From Stenotrophomonas sp. 57 (lineage in GTDB: Bacteria > Pseudomonadota > Gammaproteobacteria > Xanthomonadales > Xanthomonadaceae), in NCBI RefSeq assembly GCF_030291075.1, contig NZ_CP127407.1, positions 1,486,001-1,550,000 on the forward strand: a DNA stretch of 64,000 nucleotides. The letters run 5' to 3'. Below, one piece after another: positions 9,686 through 18,885 of the stretch (the stretch's first letter is position 1; every line of letters starts with the position of its first letter). The notes under the pieces are model-generated. The model saw only the letters and a list, made by a program, of their open reading frames with translations. It ran no database searches and had not been told where the DNA came from. The position numbers and the translations under genes were made by a program.

Positions 9686-10414
9686 ATGGAGACTGAAAAC
9701 ACGATGCATCGACTGCTGATCGTCGACGACGACAACGACATCCGCACCCTGCTGGCCGAACAGCTTGGCCGTGCCGGCTACCAGGTGAGCACGGCTGCCG
9801 ATGGCACCGCCATGCGCCAGCTGCTGGACCGCGAGCATGTGGACCTGATCGTGCTCGACCTCAACCTGCCGCGCGAGGATGGCCTGACCCTGTGCCGCGA
9901 CCTGCGCGCGCGCTCGAACACGCCGGTGATCATGCTGACCGCACGTGCCGAGCCGATCGACCGCGTGCTGGGCCTGGAGATGGGCGCCGACGACTACCTG
10001 GCCAAGCCCTTCGAACCGCGTGAGCTGCTGGCGCGCATCCGCAACGTGCTGCGCCGGACCGAGGCGCTGCCGGCCAACCTGGAACCGCTGGCGGTGCGCC
10101 GCGCGCGCTTCTCGCGCTGGGTGTTCGATCTGGAGCATCGCCATCTGGTGGACCCGGACGACCGCGTGGTGGTGCTGTCCGGCGCCGAGTTCCGCCTGCT
10201 GCGGGTATTCATCGCGCATGCCAACAAGGTGCTCTCGCGCGAGCAGCTGGTGGCGCTCAGCAGTGGCCGCAACTACGAGGCACAGGACCGCGCGATCGAC
10301 CTGCAGGTCAGCCGCCTGCGCAACAAGCTGGGCGACGATGGGGGTCCGGACGGCCTGATCAAGACCGTGCGCAACGAGGGCTACGTGCTGGCCTCGTCGG
10401 TGAACCTGGAATAA
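9686..10414 (+). CDS. macR: OmpR-family response regulator (MacR-like)
   Basis: DNA-binding response regulator of 242 aa: receiver domain with acidic pocket DDD (14-16), phospho-acceptor Asp58 in LIVLDLNLP and the conserved Lys of YLAKPFEP. A winged-helix OmpR/PhoB output domain follows, with recognition region AIDLQVSRLRNKLG. Two starts are possible: METENTMHRLL at 9686 or the internal ATG at 9704. It is divergent from macA and 6 nt upstream of its kinase gene. A macRS pair next to macABC is described in S. maltophilia, so control of the efflux operon is the natural inference, but the shared upstream region shows no operator I can identify. Confidence 0.88.
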   Translation: METENTMHRLLIVDDDNDIRTLLAEQLGRAGYQVSTAADGTAMRQLLDREHVDLIVLDLNLPREDGLTLCRDLRARSNTPVIMLTARAEPIDRVLGLEMGADDYLAKPFEPRELLARIRNVLRRTEALPANLEPLAVRRARFSRWVFDLEHRHLVDPDDRVVVLSGAEFRLLRVFIAHANKVLSREQLVALSSGRNYEAQDRAIDLQVSRLRNKLGDDGGPDGLIKTVRNEGYVLASSVNLE

Positions 10415-10420
10415 GCCGCA

Positions 10421-11830
10421 ATGACGCGCCTGCGCCATTTCCTGTCCTCGATGGTCGGGCGGTTGTTCGTGATCCTGTTGCTGGGCATGAGCGTGGCCGC
10501 GATCGGCGCGACCATGCTGGCCACCTCCAAGCGCCAGCAGGAGTTCGAGCGGCAGAACCTGAACCGCATTGCCGACCGCCTGCAGGGCTACGTCAACCTG
10601 CTCGATGACAACCCCGAACTGCGCGAGCGCCTGCTCGAGATCGGTGGGCCCAGCGTGCGCGCACTGCAGCCCGGTGCGCGGCTGGGGCGTGCCGACACCG
10701 CGCTGATGGAGGTGCTGGAAGACCGCCCGGGCCCGGTGTCGCGGGCGCATGTGCACTTTGCCTCGTTCCGCTCGTGCATTCCCAAGCTGCAGGACCTGTT
10801 GCCACCGCCACCGCCAGGCCACCGCCGGCCGCCGCGCGAACGCGACCCCGCCTTCATCCCGCCCAAGTGCCGTGCGGTGGACGTGACCCTCAACGACGGG
10901 ACGCTGCTGAAACTTGCGCTGGATTCCCCGGCCGTGGCGCATAACGGCATCCTGGCCGTGGACCCGTGGTTCCTGACCCTGCTGGTGCTGGCGATCGCGG
11001 TGCTGGCCTACATCGTTGCGCGCATGGCCAGTGCGCCGCTGCAGGAACTGGCGGCGGCCGCTGAAGACCTGGGCGACGACCTGCAGCGTGATCCCCTGCC
11101 GTTGCGCGGGCCGCGCGAGGTGCAGCGCGCCGCCGAGGCCTTCAACGCCATGCAGCACCGCCTGCAGCGGCATCTGGCCGAACGCACGCAGATGCTGGCG
11201 GCGATTACCCATGACCTGCAGACCCCGCTGACCCGCCTGCGCCTGCGCCTGGAGAACGTCAGCGACGAGGTGCTGCGCGAACGCCTGATCGGCGACCTCG
11301 CCGCGATGCAGGCGCTGGTGCGCGAAGGCCTTGAGCTGGCCCGCAGTGCCGAGAGCGCCGAACAGCGTGCCGCGCTGGATCTGGATTCGCTGCTGGAAAG
11401 CATCGTGGAAGACGCCGCCGAGGGGGGCGCCGACGTGGTCTTCGAGGGCGGAACCGGTGCGGTGCTGATGCTGCGCCCGCTGGCCATGCACCGGCTGTTC
11501 TCCAACCTGGTGGACAACGCCATGATGTATGCCCACCGCGTGCGCGTGCGGGTGGAGCGCAGCGGCGGCACGATCACCGCGATGGTGTCCGACGATGGCC
11601 CGGGCCTGGCGGAGGATCAGCTGGAAGCCGTGTTCGACCCGTTCGTACGGGTGGAAACCTCGCGTTCGCGGGAAACCGGCGGCGCCGGTCTGGGCCTGAC
11701 CATCGCCCGTGCACTGGCCGAGAAGGATGGCGCGCGCCTGTGGCTGCGCAACCGGTCCGAGGGCGGCCTGGAGGCGGTGGTGCAGTGGCCGGCCAGTGCG
11801 CTGGTGGGGGCGCCGGGCCGGGGCGGCTGA
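10421..11830 (+). CDS. macS: Sensor histidine kinase (MacS-like)
   Basis: Membrane sensor kinase of 469 aa paired with the preceding regulator. One TM segment lies near residues 10-32 and a second near 180-200 (FLTLLVLAIAVLAYIVARM). They bracket a periplasmic domain that is markedly Pro/Arg-rich in its second half (LPPPPPGHRRPPRERD). A HAMP domain follows, then an H-box with ITHDLQTPLTRLRLR (phospho-acceptor His), an N-box (LFSNLVDNAMMYA) and G boxes (SDDGPGLAEDQ, GGAGLGLTIARAL). All catalytic boxes look intact. The signal is unknown; the periplasmic domain and the neighbouring exporter suggest an envelope or drug cue. Confidence 0.9.
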   Translation: MTRLRHFLSSMVGRLFVILLLGMSVAAIGATMLATSKRQQEFERQNLNRIADRLQGYVNLLDDNPELRERLLEIGGPSVRALQPGARLGRADTALMEVLEDRPGPVSRAHVHFASFRSCIPKLQDLLPPPPPGHRRPPRERDPAFIPPKCRAVDVTLNDGTLLKLALDSPAVAHNGILAVDPWFLTLLVLAIAVLAYIVARMASAPLQELAAAAEDLGDDLQRDPLPLRGPREVQRAAEAFNAMQHRLQRHLAERTQMLAAITHDLQTPLTRLRLRLENVSDEVLRERLIGDLAAMQALVREGLELARSAESAEQRAALDLDSLLESIVEDAAEGGADVVFEGGTGAVLMLRPLAMHRLFSNLVDNAMMYAHRVRVRVERSGGTITAMVSDDGPGLAEDQLEAVFDPFVRVETSRSRETGGAGLGLTIARALAEKDGARLWLRNRSEGGLEAVVQWPASALVGAPGRGG

Positions 11831-11906
11831 CTACGCCGGTTCCGCCGCGGTGACGCCGGGGCGGGGGTTTGGCCTATCATCTGCCCACCTCCCCAGTTTC
11901 TCCCCG

Positions 11907-12008
11907 ATGAGTCAGCCCGTTCCTGCCGGCACGCTGTTCCGCGTCGCCCGGCTGTTCCCGTCCGCTGCCATGCCCTGCAGCCACCGCCGGCCACTGCCGC
12001 CGGGCTGA
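11907..12008 (+). CDS. Possible 33-aa upstream ORF coupled to the diguanylate cyclase gene
   Basis: An ATG at 11907 opens a 33-codon frame (MSQPVPAGTLFRVARLF...) whose TGA overlaps the downstream ATG as TGATG at 12006-12010. The product resembles nothing I recognise, and there is no strong Shine-Dalgarno. It could be a translated leader that couples translation into the 1008-aa gene, or chance. If the big gene really starts at GTG 12038, the coupling argument disappears. Confidence 0.2.
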   Translation: MSQPVPAGTLFRVARLFPSAAMPCSHRRPLPPG

Positions 12009-15000
12009 TGGGCAGGCCAGGGGACAACGGGTGCTGGGTGGAGCGCCCCGTTTCGAAAGCCCGGCAGGTGCTGCAGCGCGGCCTGCTGTGGCTGTTGCTG
12101 CTCCTGGCGCTGCCGGCGGGCGCGCAGGAGGGCGCGCCGCCGCTGCGCGACTACGCCATCGACGTATGGACCTCGCGCAATGGCCTGCCGCACAACTCGC
12201 TGCGCGATATCGCGCAGACCCCCGAGGGGCACCTGTGGTTTGCTACCTGGGAAGGCCTGGTGCGCTACAACGGCCTGGATTTCACCGTGTTCGACCGCAG
12301 CACCCGACCGGGCCTGCGCGACAACGGCATCGGCGCACTGCTGGTGGATCGGCAGGGTGGCCTGTGGATCAGTGATTCGCGCGGCAATGTCAGCCATCGC
12401 GGCAACGACGGCCAGTGGCGGGTCTGGGAGCATCAGGCCAACACGCCGCAGGTGCTGATCCAGTCCATGCAGGTGGACAGCCAGGGGCGCCTGTGGCTGC
12501 TGTACGAAGGCAAGGGCATCGGCTATCTGACGCCGGACAAGGGCATCGTCTACCAGGCACCGGCCGCCGACCTGCCGATGGCGATGAGCTTCACCAGGCT
12601 GGTGGTCGATGCGCAGGACCGGGTGTGGGTTGGCACGCTTGATGGGCTGGTGCTGCGCGACAACGATGGCGTGCTCAAGCGTGCCCCTGCGGCGTGGGGC
12701 CTGGGTGCCGGCACTGGGCTGTCATGGCCGTACCGGGCACCGGATGGCGCGCTGTGGATCGTTGCTGGCGAGCGCCTGTACCGCGTGGAGGACGATCAGC
12801 TGGTGCTGGTGCACCGGCTGCCGGGACAGCTGCACATGACCTCGATGCTGCAGGACCGGCACGGCGACCTGTGGCTGGGCACCGAGAACCAGGGCCTGCT
12901 GCGGATCTCGGCGCATGGACTGGAGCGGTTGCCCGCCGGCCTGAACCTGCCGGGCGGGCGTGTGGTCAGCCTGCGCGAGGATGCTGAAGGCAGCATCTGG
13001 GTGGGGGCCAACGGCGGCCTGTACCGCCTTCGCGAGACGCTGTTCAGCAGCTACACCGAGCGCGATGGCCTCAGCGGCGATTATGTACGCACGGTGCTGG
13101 AGGACCGCGACCGCCAGTTGTGGGTCGGCAGTGCCAGTGGCCTCGATCTGCAGACGCCCGATGGGCGCTTCCGCGCTGTTCCGCTGCACAACCGCGGTGG
13201 CAAGGCGCCCTCGGTGCTGAGTCTGGCGCAGGGGCCGGACGGTGACCTGTGGGTCGGCACCTTCGGTGATGGCGTTTACCGGCTGGGCCGCGATGGCAGC
13301 CTCCGCCACAACTACGCGGCCGCCGATGGCATGCCGGGCGGCAACATCCGCGCGATCAGCGTCGACCCGCAGGGTCGCGTCTGGGCCGGTACGCAGAAGG
13401 GCGTGGTGAGCATCGACGGCGACCGGGTGCAGGTGTCGAATGTGCCGGGCATGCCCGGTGGCCTCATCACCGCACTCGAGCATGACCACCAGGGCAACCT
13501 GTGGATCGGCACCATCGAGGGCATCCGCGTGCTGCGTGGCGACCACGTGCAGTCGATCGACCTGGCACCGATGGGCGGGGGCCGCAGTGTTTTCGGCTTC
13601 CATCAGCTGGGCGATGCGATGTGGGTCAGCAGCGACCGGGGCCTGTACCGTTGGCGCGACGGAAGGCTGGCGCGCGTCGGCCTGGAACAGGGAATGCCGG
13701 TGGATGCGGTGTTCCAGCTGGTGCCGGACCGTCTGGGCAATGTGTGGATCAGCAGCAACCGCGGCGTGCTGCGCACCGACATGGCCACCCTCAATGCCGT
13801 GGCCGATGGCCGTGCGCCGCGGGTGACGGTGGAGCGCTACAACGAGATCGACGGCATGGCCAACGCACAGGCCAACGGCAGCTCCGGGCCATCGGCGATC
13901 CTGCGGCAGGACGGCACGTTCTGGGTGGTCACCGCCGGTGGCCTGAGCACGGTCGACCCGCAGCGGCTGCAGCGTTTCCGCGAGCGTCCGTCACCGCCTG
14001 CAGCGATCGAGAGCGTGCAGGTGGATGGCGCACCCGTGCATTGGGAGGGCCCGGAGCGCAACTACATTCCCGGCGGGCGACGTCTGGCGGTGAGCTATGT
14101 GGGCCTGAGTTACCTGATGTCGGACCGGATCCGCTATCGCACGCGGCTGGACGGCCTGGACACCGGCTGGGTCGAGCGTGGCCCGCAGCGCAGTGTCGAG
14201 TTCGTCGGCCTGCCGCCGGGTGACTACACCCTGCACGTATCGGCGGCGCATCCAGGCGGGGCCTGGGGCCAGCAGGAAGCCGTGTGGAGCTTCACGGTGG
14301 AGCCGTTCTGGTGGCAGCGCCGCAGCGTGCAGGTGCTGGGCGGGCTGTTGCTGCTGGCCGGACTGGTGGTGCTGTACCGCCTGCTGCTGCAGCAGCTGAA
14401 GGCCAGCAACCTGCGCCTGGCACGGCGCGTGGACGAGGCAACCTTCGATCTGCAGGCCAAGACCGTGCACCTGCAGGCGCTGAACCAGGAAAAGACCGAG
14501 CTGGCCGAGCGCCTTGCACGGCAGGCCGAGGCCTTTGAACGGCAGGCGCGCGAGGATGCGCTGACCGGGCTGGCCAATCGCCGTGGATTCGACGAAACGC
14601 TGGCGCGTGACTTCGCCCGTTCACAGCGCAGCGGCCACCCGCTGTGCCTGGTGGTTCTGGACATCGACCACTTCAAGGCCGTCAACGACCGTCACAGCCA
14701 CAGCATCGGCGACGCCGTGCTGGTGCAGGTGGCGCGGCTGATCGCCGCGGCCTGCCGCGACTCGGACCTGCCCGCGCGTACCGGCGGCGAGGAGTTCGCG
14801 CTGCTGCTCAACGACACCCGTCTGGAAGAAGCCGCCCAGCTGTGCGCGCGCCTGCGTGGCCTGTTCCATGATCACCCCGACTGGGCGGAGGTGCCGGGCC
14901 TGCGTGTGACCTTCAGTGCCGGCCTGGTGGAACTGGATGCGGATGACCGTACCCCGGCGTTGCTGTACCAGCGTGCAGACCGCGCGCTGTACCGCGCCAA

Positions 15001-15034
15001 GAGCGACGGCCGGGATCGCACGAGCATCGGTTGA
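12008..15034 (+). CDS. Ligand-binding propeller sensor with GGDEF diguanylate cyclase
   Basis: Predicted membrane enzyme making c-di-GMP from two GTP in response to a periplasmic ligand. The 1008-aa product has a signal peptide or anchor (LLWLLLLLALPAGAQ), then about 13 two-component-propeller repeats (LWFATWEGLVRY, VWVGTLDGLVLRD, LWVGTFGDGVYRLG and others). A Y_Y_Y domain (about 686-755), one TM helix (about 775-797), a short coiled coil and a GGDEF domain follow. The active-site motif is GGEEF at 926-930, and RDSD lies exactly five residues before it, matching the RxxD inhibitory site, so product feedback is likely. The start may be ATG 12008 or GTG 12038. It follows macS on the same strand by 177 nt. 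Confidence 0.9.
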   Translation: MGRPGDNGCWVERPVSKARQVLQRGLLWLLLLLALPAGAQEGAPPLRDYAIDVWTSRNGLPHNSLRDIAQTPEGHLWFATWEGLVRYNGLDFTVFDRSTRPGLRDNGIGALLVDRQGGLWISDSRGNVSHRGNDGQWRVWEHQANTPQVLIQSMQVDSQGRLWLLYEGKGIGYLTPDKGIVYQAPAADLPMAMSFTRLVVDAQDRVWVGTLDGLVLRDNDGVLKRAPAAWGLGAGTGLSWPYRAPDGALWIVAGERLYRVEDDQLVLVHRLPGQLHMTSMLQDRHGDLWLGTENQGLLRISAHGLERLPAGLNLPGGRVVSLREDAEGSIWVGANGGLYRLRETLFSSYTERDGLSGDYVRTVLEDRDRQLWVGSASGLDLQTPDGRFRAVPLHNRGGKAPSVLSLAQGPDGDLWVGTFGDGVYRLGRDGSLRHNYAAADGMPGGNIRAISVDPQGRVWAGTQKGVVSIDGDRVQVSNVPGMPGGLITALEHDHQGNLWIGTIEGIRVLRGDHVQSIDLAPMGGGRSVFGFHQLGDAMWVSSDRGLYRWRDGRLARVGLEQGMPVDAVFQLVPDRLGNVWISSNRGVLRTDMATLNAVADGRAPRVTVERYNEIDGMANAQANGSSGPSAILRQDGTFWVVTAGGLSTVDPQRLQRFRERPSPPAAIESVQVDGAPVHWEGPERNYIPGGRRLAVSYVGLSYLMSDRIRYRTRLDGLDTGWVERGPQRSVEFVGLPPGDYTLHVSAAHPGGAWGQQEAVWSFTVEPFWWQRRSVQVLGGLLLLAGLVVLYRLLLQQLKASNLRLARRVDEATFDLQAKTVHLQALNQEKTELAERLARQAEAFERQAREDALTGLANRRGFDETLARDFARSQRSGHPLCLVVLDIDHFKAVNDRHSHSIGDAVLVQVARLIAAACRDSDLPARTGGEEFALLLNDTRLEEAAQLCARLRGLFHDHPDWAEVPGLRVTFSAGLVELDADDRTPALLYQRADRALYRAKSDGRDRTSIG

Positions 15035-15038
15035 ATTC

Positions 15039-15061
15039 ATCCACGCATGGCGTGGATCTAC
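15039..15061 (-). repeat. SMAG palindrome
   Basis: ATCCACGC / GCGTGGAT with loop ATG, ending in CTAC (GTAG on the minus strand). It lies 4 nt after the stop codon of the cyclase gene. Confidence 0.85.
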
Positions 15062-15085
15062 GGCTGTTGCCATACCACCCGGCGG

Positions 15086-15109
15086 TGCCGACCAACGGTC
15101 GGCAGCTAC
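15086..15109 (-). repeat. SMAG palindrome
   Basis: TGCCGACC / GGTCGGCA with loop AAC, ending GCTAC. Same orientation as the unit at 15039 but with a different stem sequence, so it is not a simple tandem duplication. Confidence 0.85.
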
Positions 15110-15217
15110 CACAGCACCGACTCACCACCGAGGTCGGCGACAGCACCCATCGAGCACAGGGACCCGCTGTTGCTCCCGCTTTTCTGATCTTCCCGTGGCG
15201 CCCCGCAACCTGTCGAA

Positions 15218-15321
15218 GGCCGGGCAGGGTGGGTTCGCAGGGGTATCCGCGCCATGGATGGCGCGGCTAAGCCCCCAGGGAAGGGTTCACGGCGTCCCCT
15301 GCGAACCCACCTTGCCCGGCC
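15218..15321. repeat. Structured palindromic element, copy A (104 bp)
   Basis: A 26-bp outer helix (15218-15243 with 15296-15321, one G-T mismatch compatible with G-U pairing) encloses a 52-nt core. Inside the core, a hairpin CGCGCCA / TGGCGCG is followed by an unpaired-looking stretch with CCCCAGGGA and ACGGCGT. A second copy lies at 31658-31759. The gap 15035-15369 between converging genes holds no gene: only two SMAG units and this element. Short peptide readings through it look spurious. Confidence 0.75.
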
Positions 15322-15369
15322 CAACCGATGATTCGCTTCACGCCACGAGGGGCTCCGCCGTTGGCCGCT

Positions 15370-16029
<660 letters not shown>

Positions 16030-16110
16030 CTAGCAGAGCGACCCTGAGCGCCCGGCCAGCCTGTGGTGCACGGGTTCCCTGCGCAGGAGCGTGTCGACCA
16101 GGGGCGGCAT

Positions 16111-16632
16111 CTACCGAACCGCTGGCCGCGCAGGTGTGGCCGAGCGAGAGTACCGCGCTAACCACGCGTCCAGACTCAGCTTGCCGGCGCCGGTGAAGAT
16201 CAGCGGCAGCAGCATCGCCATGAACAGCACGGGCAGCTTGAAGTTGCCGAAGCCCTTGTCGCTGATCGCGTAGCCCATGGCAAGGTCGCCCAGCGAGTTC
16301 CACTCCATCGGCCAATGCACCGCATAGGTGGCCACCACGGTCAGCACCAGCAGGCTGGTGGCGGCGAAACGCGTGCAGAGGCCCAACAGCAGGCAGGCCG
16401 CGCCAACCAGTTCGAACCAGGTCGCCAGCTGCCAGTTCAGTGCCGCCGGTATCTGGTTGAAGGGGAACGGGAAGGCGTCCTGCAGGTCGGCGAACCAGTT
16501 CTGGCCGTGCAGCTTCTCGCGGCCGGATTCGAAGTATTCCCAGGCCAGCAGCAGGCGCAGGCCGAGCGGGGCCAACCACGGGGCGAGACGGTCCAGCTGG
16601 CCATGCGCGGTGGCCAGGGTCGGAAGCTTCAT
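16111..16632 (-). CDS. hvfD: HvfD: DoxX-family membrane protein of the copper-peptide operon
   Basis: A 173-aa, probably four-TM DoxX protein ([17 protein letters not shown] near the start, [40 protein letters not shown]). DoxX proteins are the usual fourth member of hvfABCD-type operons, where a redox or membrane role in export or maturation is suspected but not proven. The start is ATG 16632 with GGAG 9 nt upstream; longer readings of this frame run through hvfC and are not real. It lies 29 nt after hvfC in the same direction. Confidence 0.85.
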   Translation of the reverse strand: MKLPTLATAHGQLDRLAPWLAPLGLRLLLAWEYFESGREKLHGQNWFADLQDAFPFPFNQIPAALNWQLATWFELVGAACLLLGLCTRFAATSLLVLTVVATYAVHWPMEWNSLGDLAMGYAISDKGFGNFKLPVLFMAMLLPLIFTGAGKLSLDAWLARYSRSATPARPAVR

Positions 16633-16661
16633 CGGTGCATCTCCGGGGGGGGAAGGGAGTG

Positions 16662-17417
16662 TCAGGCAGGTGTGGTCGAACGGCCGATCACGCCGGCCCG
16701 CAGGAACTGCTGCAGCAACGCGGCACCGGGTTCGGCCAGCGTGTCCTCGGCCAGACCATGCGCGGCGGCCAACTGCTGCAGATGGGTGCGTCCATCCAGG
16801 CCAGGCTGTTCGCCGATGCGGGACAGCAGGTACACCGCCAGCGGGCTGAGCGCGGCAAATCGCACCTCGCCGTCGGCCTCGCGGCGCACCAGCAGGCCGG
16901 TTGGCTCGGGTGGCATCGTGTCGGGGGCGTCCTCGGCGCCGAGGCGGTGCACGGGCCATTGGTAGAGCAGTGGCCAGGCCAATGGCGAACGTTGCAGCGG
17001 TGCCCGCAACGGGTCGATGTCCCCCGGCGCCGGCAGAGGTTCGGCGTCCAGCTGGTACAGCGCGGTTTCCACCCACTCGTAGTGGGCCAGCTCGGCCAGC
17101 GCCGGGTGTGGCAGCTGCGGCTGGGTCTGCAGCCACTGCACGAATTCAACAGCCAGTTCGGTGAACAACGGTGTCTGGCAGCGGTGCGTGGCGAAGTAGC
17201 GGCGGACCAGTGTGCTCCAGGCCGGTTCGCCGAGCAGGCGCACGCAGACCGGGAAGCCGTTGCTCAACAGGCCGAGCAGGTTGTCGAACAGCAGCCGTTG
17301 GTACACCGCCACCCGGCGTGGCTCCAGACCGGCCGGTGGTGGTACGCCCTGCGGATCGCGCAGGTGAGCGGTGAACGCGTGCTGCTGCGCACGCAGCGTG
17401 GCGGGGGCATCAGCCAT
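16662..17417 (-). CDS. hvfC: HvfC: DUF2063-family partner of the MNIO enzyme
   Basis: This 251-aa protein belongs to the DUF2063/HvfC family, which pairs with DUF692 multinuclear iron oxidases and is thought to recruit the precursor peptide. The typical N-terminal pattern is present: [12 protein letters not shown], then [22 protein letters not shown], followed by a helical [15 protein letters not shown] region. A C-terminal winged-helix-like part follows ([19 protein letters not shown]). Its ATG at 17417 overlaps the hvfB stop by 8 nt, so the two are translationally coupled. No enzymatic motif is evident, consistent with an adaptor. Confidence 0.88.
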   Translation of the reverse strand: MADAPATLRAQQHAFTAHLRDPQGVPPPAGLEPRRVAVYQRLLFDNLLGLLSNGFPVCVRLLGEPAWSTLVRRYFATHRCQTPLFTELAVEFVQWLQTQPQLPHPALAELAHYEWVETALYQLDAEPLPAPGDIDPLRAPLQRSPLAWPLLYQWPVHRLGAEDAPDTMPPEPTGLLVRREADGEVRFAALSPLAVYLLSRIGEQPGLDGRTHLQQLAAAHGLAEDTLAEPGAALLQQFLRAGVIGRSTTPA

Positions 17418-18285
17418 ATGCAGCTTCCGCGTGCACGGCCTGCAGGCGACGGATGGTCTGCAGTTCGCCGCGCAGTTCGGCGTAGGGCGGGAAATTGAAA
17501 TCGCGTTCGAGCAGGGTGGGGCGTGGACCGATGCGCGCGTAGGTACGCGCCAGCAGGTCCCAGACCGGGTCGATCACCGCGCTTCCATGGGTATCGATCT
17601 TCAGGTCCGGCGCTTCATCCAGGTGCCCGGCCACGTGCAGGCAGACGATGCGCTCCGCGGGCAGGCCGGCGATGAACGCGTCCGCGTCGTAACCATGGTT
17701 GCAGGCATTGACGTAGACGTTGTTGACGTCCAGCAGCAGGTCGCAGTCGGCTTCGGCAAGCACGGCGTTGGTGAAGGCCAGCTCGTCCATCGCCGGCACC
17801 GGCGCCAGGTAGTAGGACACGTTCTCCACCGCGACGCGGCGGCCCAGCAGCTCCTGCACCTGACGGATGCGTGCGGCGGTGTGGCGCACTGCTTCATCGG
17901 TGAACGGAATCGGCAGCAGGTCGTACAGGTGACCGTCGTCGCTGCAGTAGCTCAGGTGTTCGCTGTACAGCGGTACGCGATGCCTTTCCAGGAACTGGCC
18001 GACCTGCTCCAGCAGGCGGGTATCCAGCGGCGCACTCCCGCCCAGCGACAGGGACAGGCCGTGGCAGTTCAGCGGATGGCGCTGTGCCAGCTCGGCCAGT
18101 GCGTCACCGGCGGGTCCGCCGACATGGATCCAGTTCTCCGGTGCGCATTCGAGGAAATCGAAATCGCCTGCCGGTGCATCACGCAGATCCTGCAGCAGCG
18201 CCCTGCGCAGCCCCAATCCGGCGGCCGCCGCGCGAAGCGGCGACCGCAGGTTGACGACGCTGGCGTGGACGTCAGTGCTTGGCAC
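17410..18285 (-). CDS. hvfB: HvfB: multinuclear non-heme iron oxidase (MNIO, DUF692)
   Basis: Predicted to convert Cys in EGKCG motifs of HvfA into oxazolone/thioamide pairs that bind copper, as shown for the Haemophilus homologue. The 291-aa TIM-barrel product shows the DUF692 landmarks: [73 protein letters not shown] and LLERDFN. The His, Glu and Asp metal ligands expected in these strings are all present. No ATG precedes the conserved part. GTG at 18283-18285 inside the 3' end of hvfA is the best start; a TTG at GLG is an alternative. Further upstream the frame is only the shadow of hvfA. Confidence 0.88.
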   Translation of the reverse strand: MPSTDVHASVVNLRSPLRAAAAGLGLRRALLQDLRDAPAGDFDFLECAPENWIHVGGPAGDALAELAQRHPLNCHGLSLSLGGSAPLDTRLLEQVGQFLERHRVPLYSEHLSYCSDDGHLYDLLPIPFTDEAVRHTAARIRQVQELLGRRVAVENVSYYLAPVPAMDELAFTNAVLAEADCDLLLDVNNVYVNACNHGYDADAFIAGLPAERIVCLHVAGHLDEAPDLKIDTHGSAVIDPVWDLLARTYARIGPRPTLLERDFNFPPYAELRGELQTIRRLQAVHAEAAYG

Positions 18286-18628
18286 CGCACTTGCCTTCGC
18301 CGCACTTGCCTTCGGCGGCCTTCTTGTCGCCGGTCTTGGCCTTGGCACCGGCCGCTGCGCCGGCCGCCTTGCCCTTGTCGGCACCGCACTTGCCTTCGGC
18401 GGTCTTGCCATCGGCGCCACACTTCCCTTCGGCGTGCTTGGTGGCGTCCGCAGCCATCCTGGTATCGGCGGCCTTGGCGTCGGTGCTCGCCTTGGCTGCC
18501 TGTCCGGCCACCAGATAGCCCTGGGCGAGGTCGCTCATGCTCAGGGCCGAAGCACTGGCGGTCATGCCCAGGCCGGCGGCCAGGGCGGTAGCAGTCAGCA
18601 GGGACAGGGTCTTGTTGGAACTGCTCAT
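18272..18628 (-). CDS. hvfA: HvfA: EGKCG-repeat RiPP precursor (copper-binding peptide)
   Basis: A 118-aa precursor with a Sec-type signal ([20 protein letters not shown], cleavage probably after ASA at 28), a leader-like segment containing [10 protein letters not shown], and a low-complexity Lys/Ala/Gly core. The core holds four EGKCG motifs (67-71, 78-82, 106-110, 111-115). The only cysteines are the four in these motifs (70, 81, 109, 114), exactly the modification sites expected for HvfB/HvfC. In Haemophilus the modified peptide chelates Cu(I)/Cu(II) and protects against copper. AGGAG lies 9 nt before the ATG. It is first in the operon hvfA-B-C-D. Confidence 0.9.
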   Translation of the reverse strand: MSSSNKTLSLLTATALAAGLGMTASASALSMSDLAQGYLVAGQAAKASTDAKAADTRMAADATKHAEGKCGADGKTAEGKCGADKGKAAGAAAGAKAKTGDKKAAEGKCGEGKCGAKH

Positions 18629-18816
18629 CGGTCGTGCTCCTGGGTGGTGTGGGCGGGTGCCCGGGTGGCCGGCAGGGGTGCCGGTGGAAACGATGGTGCA
18701 GCGATCCTACTCAACGAATCCTCGCCAAGAACTCAAATTTTCGTGAGGTTTGTTACAGAAGCATCCGGAAGGTCCGCACCGGGCAAGCCCTGCGCCCACA
18801 ATGCGGGGGAATACCG

Positions 18817-18851
18817 CAAAAAAGAAGGCCGCTGTCACCAGGACAGCGGCC
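18817..18851 (-). terminator. Intrinsic terminator of the pst-phoU operon
   Basis: On the minus strand GGCCGCTGTC / GACAGCGGCC (10 bp, 5-nt loop) is followed by TTCTTTTTTG. It lies 35 nt beyond the phoU stop and separates the phosphate operon from hvfA. Confidence 0.85.
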
Positions 18852-18885
18852 ACCTTGGACCCGACTCCGTTGTTGCGGTGCAGCG

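Noticed and set aside
16111..17136. A 341-codon version of the DoxX gene
   Set aside because: The first 168 codons overlap hvfC in another frame and are low-complexity; the DoxX fold begins exactly at ATG 16632, which has a ribosome-binding site.
17410..18420. Longer hvfB start at ATG 18420
   Set aside because: The extra N-terminus (repeats of KASAVP and Arg/Pro) is the shadow of the EGKCG repeats of hvfA in another frame, not a protein extension.
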